Below are positions 19,028 through 26,975 of a stretch of DNA of 48,032 nt, piece by piece (position 1 is the stretch's first letter; every line of letters begins with the position of its first letter). A program made the translations under genes and the position numbers. Source of the DNA: Bacteroidales bacterium (GTDB lineage Bacteria; Bacteroidota; Bacteroidia; Bacteroidales; PXBB01); contig PXBB01000120.1 in assembly GCA_003565735.1 (NCBI GenBank), positions 1 through 48,032 on the forward strand, in the 5' to 3' direction. Under the pieces are notes generated by a model. The model searched no databases and was not told where the DNA came from. It worked only from the letters and a program-made list of their open reading frames with translations.

Positions 19028-19059
19028 ATTTTAAACTTTTAATTCTTTGGTTAATAAAA

Positions 19060-19278
19060 CTACTTCTTTTCTCTGTAAACAGTTATTACAGCGTCGGGGC
19101 ATACTACTGCACAGTTGGCACATCCGATGCATTCGGCGTTAACTTTTATGGCATAGTGATAACCTTTGGCATTGACCTCATTTGCCGCTGCCAATACTTG
19201 CTTTGGGCATGCTACTACACATACCTCACAGCCCTTACATTTTTCAATGTCGATAATTATGTCTCCTTTTTTGGCCAT
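19060..19278 (-). CDS. korD: 2[4Fe-4S] ferredoxin subunit of the 2-oxoacid oxidoreductase
   Basis: 72 residues with two complete CxxCxxCxxxC clusters (Cys 14, 17, 20, 24 and Cys 50, 53, 56, 60). It is the delta subunit that passes electrons from the TPP site to free ferredoxin. As first gene of korDABC it sits next to the operon promoter. Its ATG is preceded by GGAGA seven bases upstream, and a nine-T run (plus strand) lies just before that site. Reduced ferredoxin formed here could feed hydrogenase, consistent with the hyp cluster further along. Confidence 0.92.
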   Translation of the reverse strand: MAKKGDIIIDIEKCKGCEVCVVACPKQVLAAANEVNAKGYHYAIKVNAECIGCANCAVVCPDAVITVYREKK

Positions 19279-19312
19279 GTTTTTATCTCCTTTTTTTTTG
19301 TTATGCTTTGCA

Positions 19313-19320
19313 CAAAACTA
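19313..19320 (-). promoter_or_regulatory. Predicted -7 element of the korDABC promoter
   Basis: The minus strand reads TAGTTTTG, matching TAnnTTTG, 34 bases upstream of the korD start. No exact TTTG -33 box is seen at the usual distance, so support is partial. Confidence 0.4.
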
Positions 19321-19634
19321 TAATTTTTATTAATAATGTATATAAAATATTAAAAAAAAAATTAAGAAATGCTTGCTCTCCTTTATTATAAATGTTCTAA
19401 TATTAACTGTTTAGCGACTTAAAAAATGCGTATTTCGATACTCTAAGGATTGATTAAACTTAATATAAATAACTGGTAAATGGTTCGTATTGTTTTTGTA
19501 GCGCGTTATATTTATTAACTTTTGTTCGGTGTCATTCAAAAAAAAAAAGACATAACAATACGCAGGCGTGATTATAAAAGTGTCGGCCTTAAGTTTCTTG
19601 TTTTTTTTATAGAAGGGTTTTTTACGGTACTTCA

Positions 19635-19668
19635 CCTGCTTGGTTGCGAAGAGCCTTAAAATAGTTTA
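19635..19668 (+). repeat. Degenerate fragment of the dispersed MITE-like repeat
   Basis: The 34 bases read like the internal part of the element at 29647-29845 (from 29749): a TGCTTsGTTGCGAA block followed by AGCCTT and AAATAGTTTA, with three mismatches and one indel. Flanking sequence no longer matches, so this is an old remnant. Confidence 0.6.
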
Positions 19669-19684
19669 AAAAACAGCATTATTA

Positions 19685-19717
19685 TTTGATCTTGAATCAT
19701 AAAGTTTTTTAATTTTG
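19685..19717 (+). promoter_or_regulatory. Predicted promoter of cdaA
   Basis: TTTG at 19685-19688 and TAATTTTG at 19710-19717, 21 bases apart, match both Bacteroidota promoter boxes. The start codon lies 30 bases downstream. Confidence 0.55.
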
Positions 19718-19747
19718 GCATTCAGATGATAAAACTTTTCATGAAAA

Positions 19748-20539
19748 ATGGTTTTGTTTTTTATTAACATACGATTTCTGGATGTGCTTGATATATTACT
19801 GGTGGCTTACCTGATATATTTTGTGTATAATTTAATAAAAGGCTCTGTTGCCATAAACATATTTGTTGGTGTTATTGCTGTGTACTTTATTTGGCGTATG
19901 GTAAGCATTTTAAAAATGGAAATGCTGGGTGAAATTTTGGGGCAGTTTTTCAGTGTAGGTGTTATTGCTTTAATAATAGTTTTTCAGCAGGAGATAAGGC
20001 AATTTTTATTTATGTTAGGCAAGGCGCGTGTTTTTGATAAAGGCTTTAAGTTGAAAAATATTTTACTTGGCAAATGGCATTTGTCTCAGGATATATTTTT
20101 AAACACCGCCCCCATCATAAAGGCCTTAGAAAATATGAGCCAGTCGTTTACCGGTGCTCTTATTGTTATAACCCGCAAAAACGAGTTGAATACATATGTC
20201 AGATCAGGAGAAGTCGTTAATGCTGACATTTCTGCGCCATTGATAGAAAGCATTTTTTATAAAAACAACCCCCTGCACGATGGGGCTTTGGTAATTTCTC
20301 AAAACAGAATCAGATCGGCCAAGTGTGTGCTGCCATTAATAGATAGTGAGGATTTTCCCAAGAGTTACGGTTTGAGGCACAGGGCTGCTGCCGGTGTGAC
20401 AAAATATGCTGACGCTATAGCTATTGTTGTATCAGAACAAACCGGACACGTGGCTCTGGCAGTAAATGGCAAACTTTATGCAAAACAAACAACCGCGCAG
20501 CTCAAGAAAAAGCTGGAAAAACACCTCTACGAGAAATAA
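19748..20539 (+). CDS. cdaA: Diadenylate cyclase CdaA
   Basis: 263 residues. Three N-terminal membrane helices (about 12-30, 35-52, 60-80) precede the DAC/DisA_N domain (about 115-245). The catalytic DGA (178-180) and RHR (210-212) motifs are intact. The enzyme condenses two ATP into c-di-AMP, a second messenger for osmotic and cell-wall control. The CdaR regulator and GlmM neighbours of Firmicutes are absent, as usual in Bacteroidota. The ATG at 19748 is the first start after an in-frame stop. The methyltransferase gene follows 15 bases later. Confidence 0.95.
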   Translation: MVLFFINIRFLDVLDILLVAYLIYFVYNLIKGSVAINIFVGVIAVYFIWRMVSILKMEMLGEILGQFFSVGVIALIIVFQQEIRQFLFMLGKARVFDKGFKLKNILLGKWHLSQDIFLNTAPIIKALENMSQSFTGALIVITRKNELNTYVRSGEVVNADISAPLIESIFYKNNPLHDGALVISQNRIRSAKCVLPLIDSEDFPKSYGLRHRAAAGVTKYADAIAIVVSEQTGHVALAVNGKLYAKQTTAQLKKKLEKHLYEK

Positions 20540-20554
20540 CCGACTAAAACCGGT

Positions 20555-21268
20555 ATGGAAATAATATTCATTGTCGTAAAACCATCAATTCCGGAAAATG
20601 TGGGCGCTATAGCCAGAGCCATTAACACTATGGGGTTTAATCAATTAAGACTGGTAAATCCTTGTAACCATCTTGACGAAAAAGCAATGTGGCTGGCTCA
20701 TGCGTCGCAACATATTTTGGAAAAAGCAAAGCTCTTTTCTTCACTTAAAGAAGCTTTGTATGATATTGATTTTGTAATTGGTACAACGGCCAAGAAACGT
20801 ATTGTGAAAAATGATTATTACAATATTGCTGAAATAAAGCCTATTGTGAGCAATATGAACATGAGAAAACTGGCTGTTGTTTTTGGCAGAGAAGAAAGTG
20901 GCCTGACCAATGCTGAACTTAGCCAATGCCATTTGGTAAGTACAATACCTATGAAAAACACATACCCATCGCTGAATTTAGCCCAAGCAGTGATGATATA
21001 TGCTTACGAAATGGCTCAAATTCAAAGGCAATCAACAAAATCATGTGAAAAGCCTGTTTTTCCAAAAAAGCTCGTCTTACTTAAGAAAATGGAGCAGCTG
21101 CTTAGTCTTACGGATATTTCAGAAAATAAAAACCTTTCAGGAAGGATTTTTGAAAGAGTTCACAGCATGAACGACAAGGATAGTAGCTTGATGCTGTCGG
21201 TAATTCAGAAAATTATTGAACGCATAAAGCATCCTGTTAAACCTGATAAAAAGACGTCTGAAAAATAA
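20555..21268 (+). CDS. trmJ: TrmJ-like RNA 2'-O-methyltransferase (SPOUT family)
   Basis: 237 residues, close to E. coli TrmJ length. The SPOUT signature is clear: VVKPSIPENVGAIARA near 7-22, VFGREESGLTN near 108-118, and IPMKNTYPSLNLAQAV near 130-145. TrmJ methylates the ribose of position 32 in tRNA; other SpoU members modify other RNAs, so the target is inferred. It is probably co-transcribed with cdaA and ends convergently, 19 bases from the next minus-strand gene. A 12-base palindrome (ACTATTAATAGT) lies in that gap. Confidence 0.85.
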   Translation: MEIIFIVVKPSIPENVGAIARAINTMGFNQLRLVNPCNHLDEKAMWLAHASQHILEKAKLFSSLKEALYDIDFVIGTTAKKRIVKNDYYNIAEIKPIVSNMNMRKLAVVFGREESGLTNAELSQCHLVSTIPMKNTYPSLNLAQAVMIYAYEMAQIQRQSTKSCEKPVFPKKLVLLKKMEQLLSLTDISENKNLSGRIFERVHSMNDKDSSLMLSVIQKIIERIKHPVKPDKKTSEK

Positions 21269-21287
21269 TTTAAGCTAACCGCTACTA

Positions 21288-22058
21288 TTAATAGTGTAGT
21301 TTAAAGGGTAAGTATGCTTGCTTCTTCTCATACTCATTGATTAACATATCTTTTAATTTCGAATTTTCACGCATGGTCATAAAAATGGCTCCTTGCGCAC
21401 GTAGTAGTTTTTCGTTTTTTTCGGTACCCAGATTTAATGTGTAAATATTTTTCACAAAACTAACAAAGTCACCGTATAAATTATAGTCCTCATTAGTAAG
21501 GTTTTTCATAATTGATGAAAAAGCAAATTCTTCAATATGAGGATTTCTTTCAGGTTCAGTTTCATCAATAAGATTAAATCCTGTGCAAATTCTGGTTAAA
21601 AAGTTCCCCTCATCATTAATGCTAAGAATAGCAAAATATTTTACAGCAATATTTATCAGAAAATCAATGCTAACGGAGTCTTTATTTGCTTTTTTGTTAA
21701 TAGTTTTATCTGCAAAATCTGACATCAAATCATTGAAGAAACTATCATTTCTCAAAATCTGTATAAATTGTGCCTGTAGTTCAACTGAGTCTTCAATGGA
21801 TACAAGATCAGCGTATTTTTCATGATTAATGAAATGGGTTAGCAGATAACTAATATGTGGCATGTTGTTGTTTGCCAATTTTTCGACACAGGATTCAGTT
21901 TTAACTTTTACAACTGATTTGTGCACAAACTCCTGATCGCCATGAGTGATTTTTTCAGCTTTTAAAAAGTCACCGTAATGTTTATAAATGCGACATTCAG
22001 ACTGTGCCAATAAAGCTGTAAAACTAAATAATAGCCAACTAAAAAGGATAGATTTCAT
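21288..22058 (-). CDS. Hypothetical exported protein
   Basis: I do not recognise a family for this 256-residue protein. A signal peptide is clear (MKSILFSWLLFSFTALLAQ, cleavage near 19). The mature part is mostly helical, with two cysteines near the start (Cys 22 and Cys 57) and no enzymatic motif. A segment near 130-145 is rich in Lys and Asn. It stands alone on the minus strand. Its promoter region lies next to a repeat element. Expected location is the periplasm or outer-membrane face. Confidence 0.65.
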   Translation of the reverse strand: MKSILFSWLLFSFTALLAQSECRIYKHYGDFLKAEKITHGDQEFVHKSVVKVKTESCVEKLANNNMPHISYLLTHFINHEKYADLVSIEDSVELQAQFIQILRNDSFFNDLMSDFADKTINKKANKDSVSIDFLINIAVKYFAILSINDEGNFLTRICTGFNLIDETEPERNPHIEEFAFSSIMKNLTNEDYNLYGDFVSFVKNIYTLNLGTEKNEKLLRAQGAIFMTMRENSKLKDMLINEYEKKQAYLPFKLHY

Positions 22059-22096
22059 AAGCGTAATTTTTTTAATAACAGAGAGATTTATATGAG

Positions 22097-22310
22097 CCTG
22101 TATTATTCATGCTTTTTAATTTAGGTCAGATGCAAGGCGTCGAAAGCCGCCGACATAGTAAACTATTTCAAGGTTTTCGCAACGCAGCAGATGGCCTAAA
22201 GTAAAAGCACTTGCTAAAAGTAAACAAAATAATGTTTTTAAGAATTTTAATGTTTTGCATTGATAATTAGTCTTATACATTTTTTGTTTACTTTTTGTGA
22301 ATAATACAGG
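22097..22310 (+). repeat. MITE-like intergenic repeat, copy A
   Basis: The element is bounded by a 13-base terminal inverted repeat (CCTGTATTATTCA / TGAATAATACAGG). Inside are a long imperfect hairpin (GTCGAAAGC ... ATAGT-AA-ACTAT ... TTTTCGC) and a second stem from two AAGTAAACAAAA-like arms (near 22221 and 22284). The reverse complement of 29647-29845 matches almost along its whole length. It lies between divergent genes at 21288-22058 and 22387-23019. No reading frame is present, so mobility would depend on enzymes elsewhere. Confidence 0.85.
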
Positions 22311-22333
22311 TTAGGACAATGATGTTAAAATTA

Positions 22334-22341
22334 TAATTTTG
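22334..22341 (+). promoter_or_regulatory. Predicted -7 element of the phosphopantetheinyl transferase gene
   Basis: TAATTTTG, an exact TAnnTTTG match, 45 bases before the ATG at 22387. No TTTG box sits at the usual distance upstream. Confidence 0.4.
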
Positions 22342-22386
22342 TAGCGACAAAGATATTTATGTTTTTAATAAAAACAAATTTTTATT

Positions 22387-23019
22387 ATGCCCTTGCTGAG
22401 CCTTAAAAGTATTAAAAGTCAGTTGCATGTAGGAGTATGGAAGTTGGAAGAAAGTGTTGAAAGTTTATTAGCACTGACAGAACTTTCGGAAAAGGAGAGG
22501 CTTTATTTTTCTCAAATAAAGAACATTTCCCGACAAAGGCAATGGCTTTCGTGCAGGGTGCTGTTGAAAAAAATCTATCCTAAACCTATTGAAATTACTT
22601 ATACGCCAAGTGGCAAGCCTTTGACAAATATGTCTTCTTACCATATCTCTATTTCTCATACGGCATACTATTCAGCAGTTATTTTGGCCAAAGGTCAAGC
22701 GGTAGGTGTTGACATAGAAAGAATTGCCGATCGTTTAAAAAGAATCAGCCCTAAGATGGCATCCGGGAAAGAACGTCTTATGGCCGCTTCAGATAAAGAC
22801 AAAGAACTTGAGCATCTTACAATGATATGGTGTGCCAAAGAAACCATCTTCAAGCTTTGCGAGACACAGATGCTCAATTTTTCAGAACAGATTTTTGTGG
22901 ATATCAACAGTTTAACAGAAGAAGGCTTTTTCAATGTTTTCCTTAATCAGGGAAAAACAACAGTATTTCGTTTGAAAAAAGAAAAAATAAATGACCACAT
23001 TTTGGTTTACACTTTATAG
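22387..23019 (+). CDS. 4'-phosphopantetheinyl transferase, Sfp type
   Basis: 210 residues. The family motifs are in place: SYHISISHTAYYSAVILA near 79-96, GVDIER near 105-110 (Mg2+ ligand Asp) and IWCAKETIFKL near 140-150 (catalytic Glu/Lys). The enzyme moves the phosphopantetheine arm from CoA to a serine of carrier proteins, either the fatty-acid acyl carrier or secondary-metabolite carriers. No carrier or synthase gene is in the window, so it may be the general housekeeping transferase. It ends convergently with the reductase gene. Confidence 0.9.
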   Translation: MPLLSLKSIKSQLHVGVWKLEESVESLLALTELSEKERLYFSQIKNISRQRQWLSCRVLLKKIYPKPIEITYTPSGKPLTNMSSYHISISHTAYYSAVILAKGQAVGVDIERIADRLKRISPKMASGKERLMAASDKDKELEHLTMIWCAKETIFKLCETQMLNFSEQIFVDINSLTEEGFFNVFLNQGKTTVFRLKKEKINDHILVYTL

Positions 23020-23041
23020 TTTTTGTCTTTAAAGCACCGTT

Positions 23042-24190
23042 TTATTGTTGATTTTTTTTCTTTGTGTATATAACATTTCTGGCCTCCATGTAAGCCATTA
23101 TGTAATTAAAGCAATCGTCGGATTGCCCAAGTAGTTCGGGCGGGAAGACGCCCTTTTCGTTGAAAACGCCGTCATTAATCATATTCAAAGCAGCCGTTCC
23201 CGCAAAGCCTGTTGTGCGTGCCATAGAAGAGAAGCCTGTAAGAGCATCATAAACATCAAACAGTTCGTACTCAATATGCGTTTGACGGCCTGCCATATTC
23301 CCTTTGATAATGATTTTCATAACGGTAAAATCTTCTTCATTTTCCTCAAATTTCCATTTATCGAAAAGCACCGTATTGGTCACATCAAGCGGGCGTATCC
23401 ACTGGCCATTTACAAGTATTTTTTCCTCAGCAAAGAATCCGGCACTTTTCAAAGCTTGAATTAGCATTACATGACCGGGATAGCGCAGTGTTTTTTCACT
23501 CATATTCGGAATGTCAGGTAAAGTGGTGATAAGTGAACGTAAGCCATCAGAATTGAAAGCCTCCAGAGTGCCCACTTTGTCAAAGTTTACAAGCTCTGTA
23601 TCGCTCAAAGGGGGCTTAACAATATGTTTGCCGTTTTGCAAAAAACGGGCCGGGCGGGTATATTCTTCAATAACATCTATTGGGGAAAAGGGCGCCTTGT
23701 ATTCAAAAGGGAATGTGCGGACCTTTGGTAAGCCACCCACCATATAACTAAAATCATCCATAGTCATTTTTTTGTAATAGTAGCCGGCTATAAGGTTAGG
23801 GATGCCCGGGGCAACACCGCAATCTACTATGGCTGTCACATTATGTGCAGCAGCCTTTTCGTGAAGCTGCAACATATCCTCCGGCATAAAACTTATATCA
23901 ACGACATCTTTCCCGTTTTCTATAAGTGTTTCCAAAGTGGAAAACCCTAAAAAACCGGGAACCGCAGACACCACAAAATCAAAAGGTTCAATAATTTTTA
24001 TGAGCTTGTCTTTGTCTGAGACATCAAGCAGTATAGTGTCAATACTGGAGTGCTTTTGCAAATACTGCAAAGCAGTTTCTGAAATATCAGCAGAAGTCAC
24101 CTTAAAACTTTTGCTGAGGTCTATAGCCATCACCTTGCCTACCATACCGGCACCTAAAACGAGAACTTTTGATTTCTTCATAGTATTCAT
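23042..24190 (-). CDS. Saccharopine dehydrogenase-like reductase
   Basis: 382 residues. An N-terminal Rossmann fold begins at VLVLGAGMVGKVMAIDL (residues about 9-25). The middle has IVDCGVAPGIPNLIAG near 122 and the tail RTTGFAGTAALNMI near 335, as in the saccharopine dehydrogenase / lysine 6-dehydrogenase family of NAD(P)-dependent enzymes. Reported family reactions include saccharopine or lysine oxidation and carboxynorspermidine synthesis; the substrate here is unknown. It follows the nucleoside transporter by 7 bases and is last in a three-gene unit. Confidence 0.75.
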   Translation of the reverse strand: MNTMKKSKVLVLGAGMVGKVMAIDLSKSFKVTSADISETALQYLQKHSSIDTILLDVSDKDKLIKIIEPFDFVVSAVPGFLGFSTLETLIENGKDVVDISFMPEDMLQLHEKAAAHNVTAIVDCGVAPGIPNLIAGYYYKKMTMDDFSYMVGGLPKVRTFPFEYKAPFSPIDVIEEYTRPARFLQNGKHIVKPPLSDTELVNFDKVGTLEAFNSDGLRSLITTLPDIPNMSEKTLRYPGHVMLIQALKSAGFFAEEKILVNGQWIRPLDVTNTVLFDKWKFEENEEDFTVMKIIIKGNMAGRQTHIEYELFDVYDALTGFSSMARTTGFAGTAALNMINDGVFNEKGVFPPELLGQSDDCFNYIMAYMEARNVIYTKKKNQQ

Positions 24191-24197
24191 ATTTTAT

Positions 24198-26018
24198 TTA
24201 CATTAACATGCCAACAACAGTAGCAGAGAACAAAGAGGCTATGGTGCCACCAATAAGAGCTTTAATGCCAAATTCAGAGAGCCTTTTGCGTTGATTGGGT
24301 GCTAAAGAGCCTATGCCTCCTATCTGGATACCAATAGAGGCAAAATTAGCAAAGCCACAAAGCATATAAGTAGCCATTATAATGGATTTTTCATGGGTAA
24401 ACTGGAAGGTATCTTTAAGCTCTGCTAAGCTGATATAAGCGATAAATTCACTCATAATTATTTTTTCACCCAATAGTCTTCCAGCCAGCGTCATGTCTTC
24501 TATAGGTACGCCAATTGCCCACATCAGAGGGGCAAAAATATAACCAAGAACAAACTGTAAGTTTAAAGCTTTATATTGGCCGTTTGTCATTTCTGAAATA
24601 ACGTTGTTCAAACCGGTATTAGAACCAATAAAATCGCTAAGAATATAATTGGCCATAGCAATAAAAGCGATGAAAACCAGCAACATGGCGGCTACATTAA
24701 CAGCCAGTTTTAATCCCTCAGCTGTACCATTAGCAATAGCTTCCAAGAAGTTTGAGCCAATTTTATCTTGAGTTATTTCTACTTTTTTATTGATTTCTTC
24801 TGTTTGTGGCATCAGTATTTTAGAAGCAACAACAGCACCTGGTGCTGCCATAACGGAAGCTGTGAGCAAATGTTTGGCAAAATAAAGGCGCATTACGGGG
24901 TCGTCGCCTCCTAAAAAGCTGATATACGCAGCCAGAACACCTCCCGCAATAGTGGCCATACCACCTATCATAACCAATAGGATTTCTGACTTATTCATTT
25001 TAGGTAAATAAGCTTTTATCATCAGAGGAGATTCGGTTTGTCCTAAGAAAATATTGCCGGCAACAGATAAGCTCTCAGCACCAGAAAGTCGCATTAGCTT
25101 TGTCATTAACCAGGCCAGAGCATAAACAATTTTTTGTATCACGCCTAAATAAAACAAGACACTGGTCAGTGCTGAGAAAAATATGATAGTTGGCAAAACC
25201 TGAAAGGCAAAAATGAAACCGTAGGTATTGACATTCATTAAATCACCTAATAAAAAAATGCTGCCTTCACGTGTAAAATCCAATATAACAATAAAGAAGC
25301 TGCTGATGGATTCAAATATTTTTTGCACAAACGGTACTTTTAAAACACCTATAGCCAGTATAATTTGTGCTGAAAGCCCTATGGCAACAATACGCCAGGA
25401 AATAGCCTTTCGGTTGCTGCTAAAAAGATAGGCTATAAAGATTACTATAAGCATGCCAATGGCGCCTCTGATAAACGAACGCAGATTAAAGCTTAAAACC
25501 GGCGCCAGTTCTTCATATTCATAGTGATACTCTTTGTTTTTATAACCTATTGTTAATGTGTTATCAGATAAGTCAACTATTTCCAAAATTCCCACCTCAG
25601 GTATGCCGGATAGTTTGTTGTTGAAGTGGGCAAGCTTAGTGCCCTTGCTGAATATATCAAGCCCTGTTTCACCTTTTACTGTTCTATATGTTATTGAATC
25701 TATGGATACTATAGTGTCAGTCAGGTCGTAGGTTAAATACAGCAGGGAGTCGTGCGCTACTTGCCAATATCCTTGCCTGCTAATGTTTTTATCTTTTAAG
25801 ATGAACTCAAAGCGTTGCTCCTCCCCATATATTATGTTTAGTACATCAAGGCTGTCAATAGGAATTCTTGAGTCAATGTTGTTTTCCGTGATTTTGCTAA
25901 GTTGCCAATTTTTAGCAATTTTCTCTTGTATGGTTTTATGTTCTTGTTTTCCACAAGAACATAAAAAAAACACACTTATAAAAAGTGTGCTCCAAATCAT
26001 GCTTCTATTAAAAATCAT
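24198..26018 (-). CDS. Concentrative nucleoside transporter (NupC/CNT) with lipoprotein-like N-terminal domain
   Basis: 606 residues, about 200 longer than a plain NupC. Residues 1-22 look like a signal peptide with a lipobox-like end (FFLCSC, Cys 22). Residues about 25-175 form a soluble beta-rich domain. Residues about 180-606 hold the CNT transporter with NIFLGQTESPLMIKAYL near 330 and the NGTAEGLKLAVNVAAMLLVF motif near 445. CNT proteins import nucleosides with Na+ or H+. The soluble domain would lie outside the inner membrane; its role is unknown. The gene starts 27 bases after the nuclease gene. Confidence 0.82.
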   Translation of the reverse strand: MIFNRSMIWSTLFISVFFLCSCGKQEHKTIQEKIAKNWQLSKITENNIDSRIPIDSLDVLNIIYGEEQRFEFILKDKNISRQGYWQVAHDSLLYLTYDLTDTIVSIDSITYRTVKGETGLDIFSKGTKLAHFNNKLSGIPEVGILEIVDLSDNTLTIGYKNKEYHYEYEELAPVLSFNLRSFIRGAIGMLIVIFIAYLFSSNRKAISWRIVAIGLSAQIILAIGVLKVPFVQKIFESISSFFIVILDFTREGSIFLLGDLMNVNTYGFIFAFQVLPTIIFFSALTSVLFYLGVIQKIVYALAWLMTKLMRLSGAESLSVAGNIFLGQTESPLMIKAYLPKMNKSEILLVMIGGMATIAGGVLAAYISFLGGDDPVMRLYFAKHLLTASVMAAPGAVVASKILMPQTEEINKKVEITQDKIGSNFLEAIANGTAEGLKLAVNVAAMLLVFIAFIAMANYILSDFIGSNTGLNNVISEMTNGQYKALNLQFVLGYIFAPLMWAIGVPIEDMTLAGRLLGEKIIMSEFIAYISLAELKDTFQFTHEKSIIMATYMLCGFANFASIGIQIGGIGSLAPNQRKRLSEFGIKALIGGTIASLFSATVVGMLM

Positions 26019-26045
26019 AAATGCTCTATTAAAGTAATGATGATC

Positions 26046-26663
26046 TTATTTTTTTTTCTTGTCTTTTCTGTATTGTATTTCATCTCTAATGAGTGATGCC
26101 CTTTCGTAAGCCTCTTCTTCTACTGCTTTTTTAAGCAATTTTTGAAGTTCTTTGAGTGACAAATCCTTTAACGATTGTTCTTGTACATCTTTATCCTGAG
26201 TGCCTGTTTTTTTTGTGTCAGTTGGCTTTGTGACTTTGGATTTACTTTTTTCTTGCTCAATAGTAATGCCGGCTTCGTTTAATATGCTTTCGTATGTGTA
26301 TATGGGTGCATCAAACCTGATAGCTAGCGCAACGGCATCAGAAGTGCGCGAATCAATGGCTTCTTCTTTAACGCCATCAAAGCATATAACAGAGGCGTGA
26401 AAGACGCCTTCTTCAAACTTGTGAATAATAACCTCTTTTACTTTTATATTAAAAACTTCCGATAAGCTTTTGAACAGGTCATGTGTTAAAGGACGGCTTG
26501 GCTTCATCTTTTCCAGCTCAATAGCAATAGATTGGGCCTCAAAATTACCAATAACAATTGGCAATCGCCGAGGGCCACCTTTTTCTGCCAAAACTAAAGC
26601 ATAAGCAAAGGTTTGTGAGTGCGTTGAAGAAATCCCTAAAATTCTTAATTCAATTTTTTCCAT
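26046..26663 (-). CDS. Bifunctional nuclease family protein with C-terminal UVR motif
   Basis: 205 residues. Residues about 1-140 are a BFN/DUF151 domain (GPRRLPIVIGNFEAQSIAI near 30-48, DSRTSDAVALAIRFDAPIY near 103-121). A Lys/Thr-rich linker leads to a UVR motif (about 170-205, LKKAVEEEAYERASLIRDEI), a helical pair that contacts partners such as UvrB/UvrC-type or Clp proteins. Nuclease activity was reported for a plant BFN; the bacterial role is less clear. It heads the unit with the nucleoside transporter and the reductase. Confidence 0.85.
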   Translation of the reverse strand: MEKIELRILGISSTHSQTFAYALVLAEKGGPRRLPIVIGNFEAQSIAIELEKMKPSRPLTHDLFKSLSEVFNIKVKEVIIHKFEEGVFHASVICFDGVKEEAIDSRTSDAVALAIRFDAPIYTYESILNEAGITIEQEKSKSKVTKPTDTKKTGTQDKDVQEQSLKDLSLKELQKLLKKAVEEEAYERASLIRDEIQYRKDKKKK

Positions 26664-26975
26664 AAATACGCTTTTCTTCTATGACTATGTGCTGCCTTAT
26701 CCTTTAATATTAATATGTTTTATTCTCTTATATCTTGTGAGAAATTTTCAAGCAGCAAATTAATTTGTGCCATAAAATTACAAATAATTAATGAGGGGTC
26801 AATAAAAAATGCACTATTTTTTTGTGTAGGGTTACATTGGCCGCTTAGTAAATAATTACTTTGCTCATTTTTTGTTGGACTTTCAAAAATGTCGTAACAG
26901 AATTTTTGTAACTTTGTTTGCCTGATGGAGTAACTCATTTTTTTACTTTTGTGAATAATACAGGTTAGAGTAAAT
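26664..26975. other. Divergent intergenic region, 312 bp
   Basis: AT-rich region between the BFN gene and an ABC ATPase. It contains the right end of the dispersed repeat (26943-26968) overlapping a promoter-like TACTTTTG at 26944-26951. The 72-codon minus-strand frame at 26720-26938 has no recognised domain or start signal. I see no RNA gene. Confidence 0.5.
26943..26968 (+). repeat. Right-end fragment of the MITE-like repeat
   Basis: These 26 bases match the right end of copy A (TTACTTTT, then GTGAATAATACAGGTTAG), apart from one missing T. The rest of the element is absent. The missing T turns TAnnnTTTG into TACTTTTG, an exact -7 promoter element, 24 bases before the ATG of the next gene. 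Confidence 0.65.

Larger units (their letters stand above)
19321..19747. other. Divergent intergenic region between korD and cdaA
   Basis: AT-rich, with poly-A/T runs. It carries the korD promoter on the left, a degenerate copy of a dispersed repeat at 19635-19668 and the cdaA promoter on the right. A 74-codon minus-strand frame (19411-19635) has poly-Lys and poly-Phe tracts and no coding signal. No RNA gene was recognised. Confidence 0.5.

Noticed and set aside
19411-19635. 74-codon minus-strand open frame between korD and cdaA
   Set aside because: It is driven by poly-A/T runs, has no recognisable domain or promoter, and lies in a divergent regulatory gap.
26720-26938. 72-codon minus-strand open frame before the LolD-type ATPase
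   Set aside because: No family features, no clear start signal, and it lies in an AT-rich promoter region.
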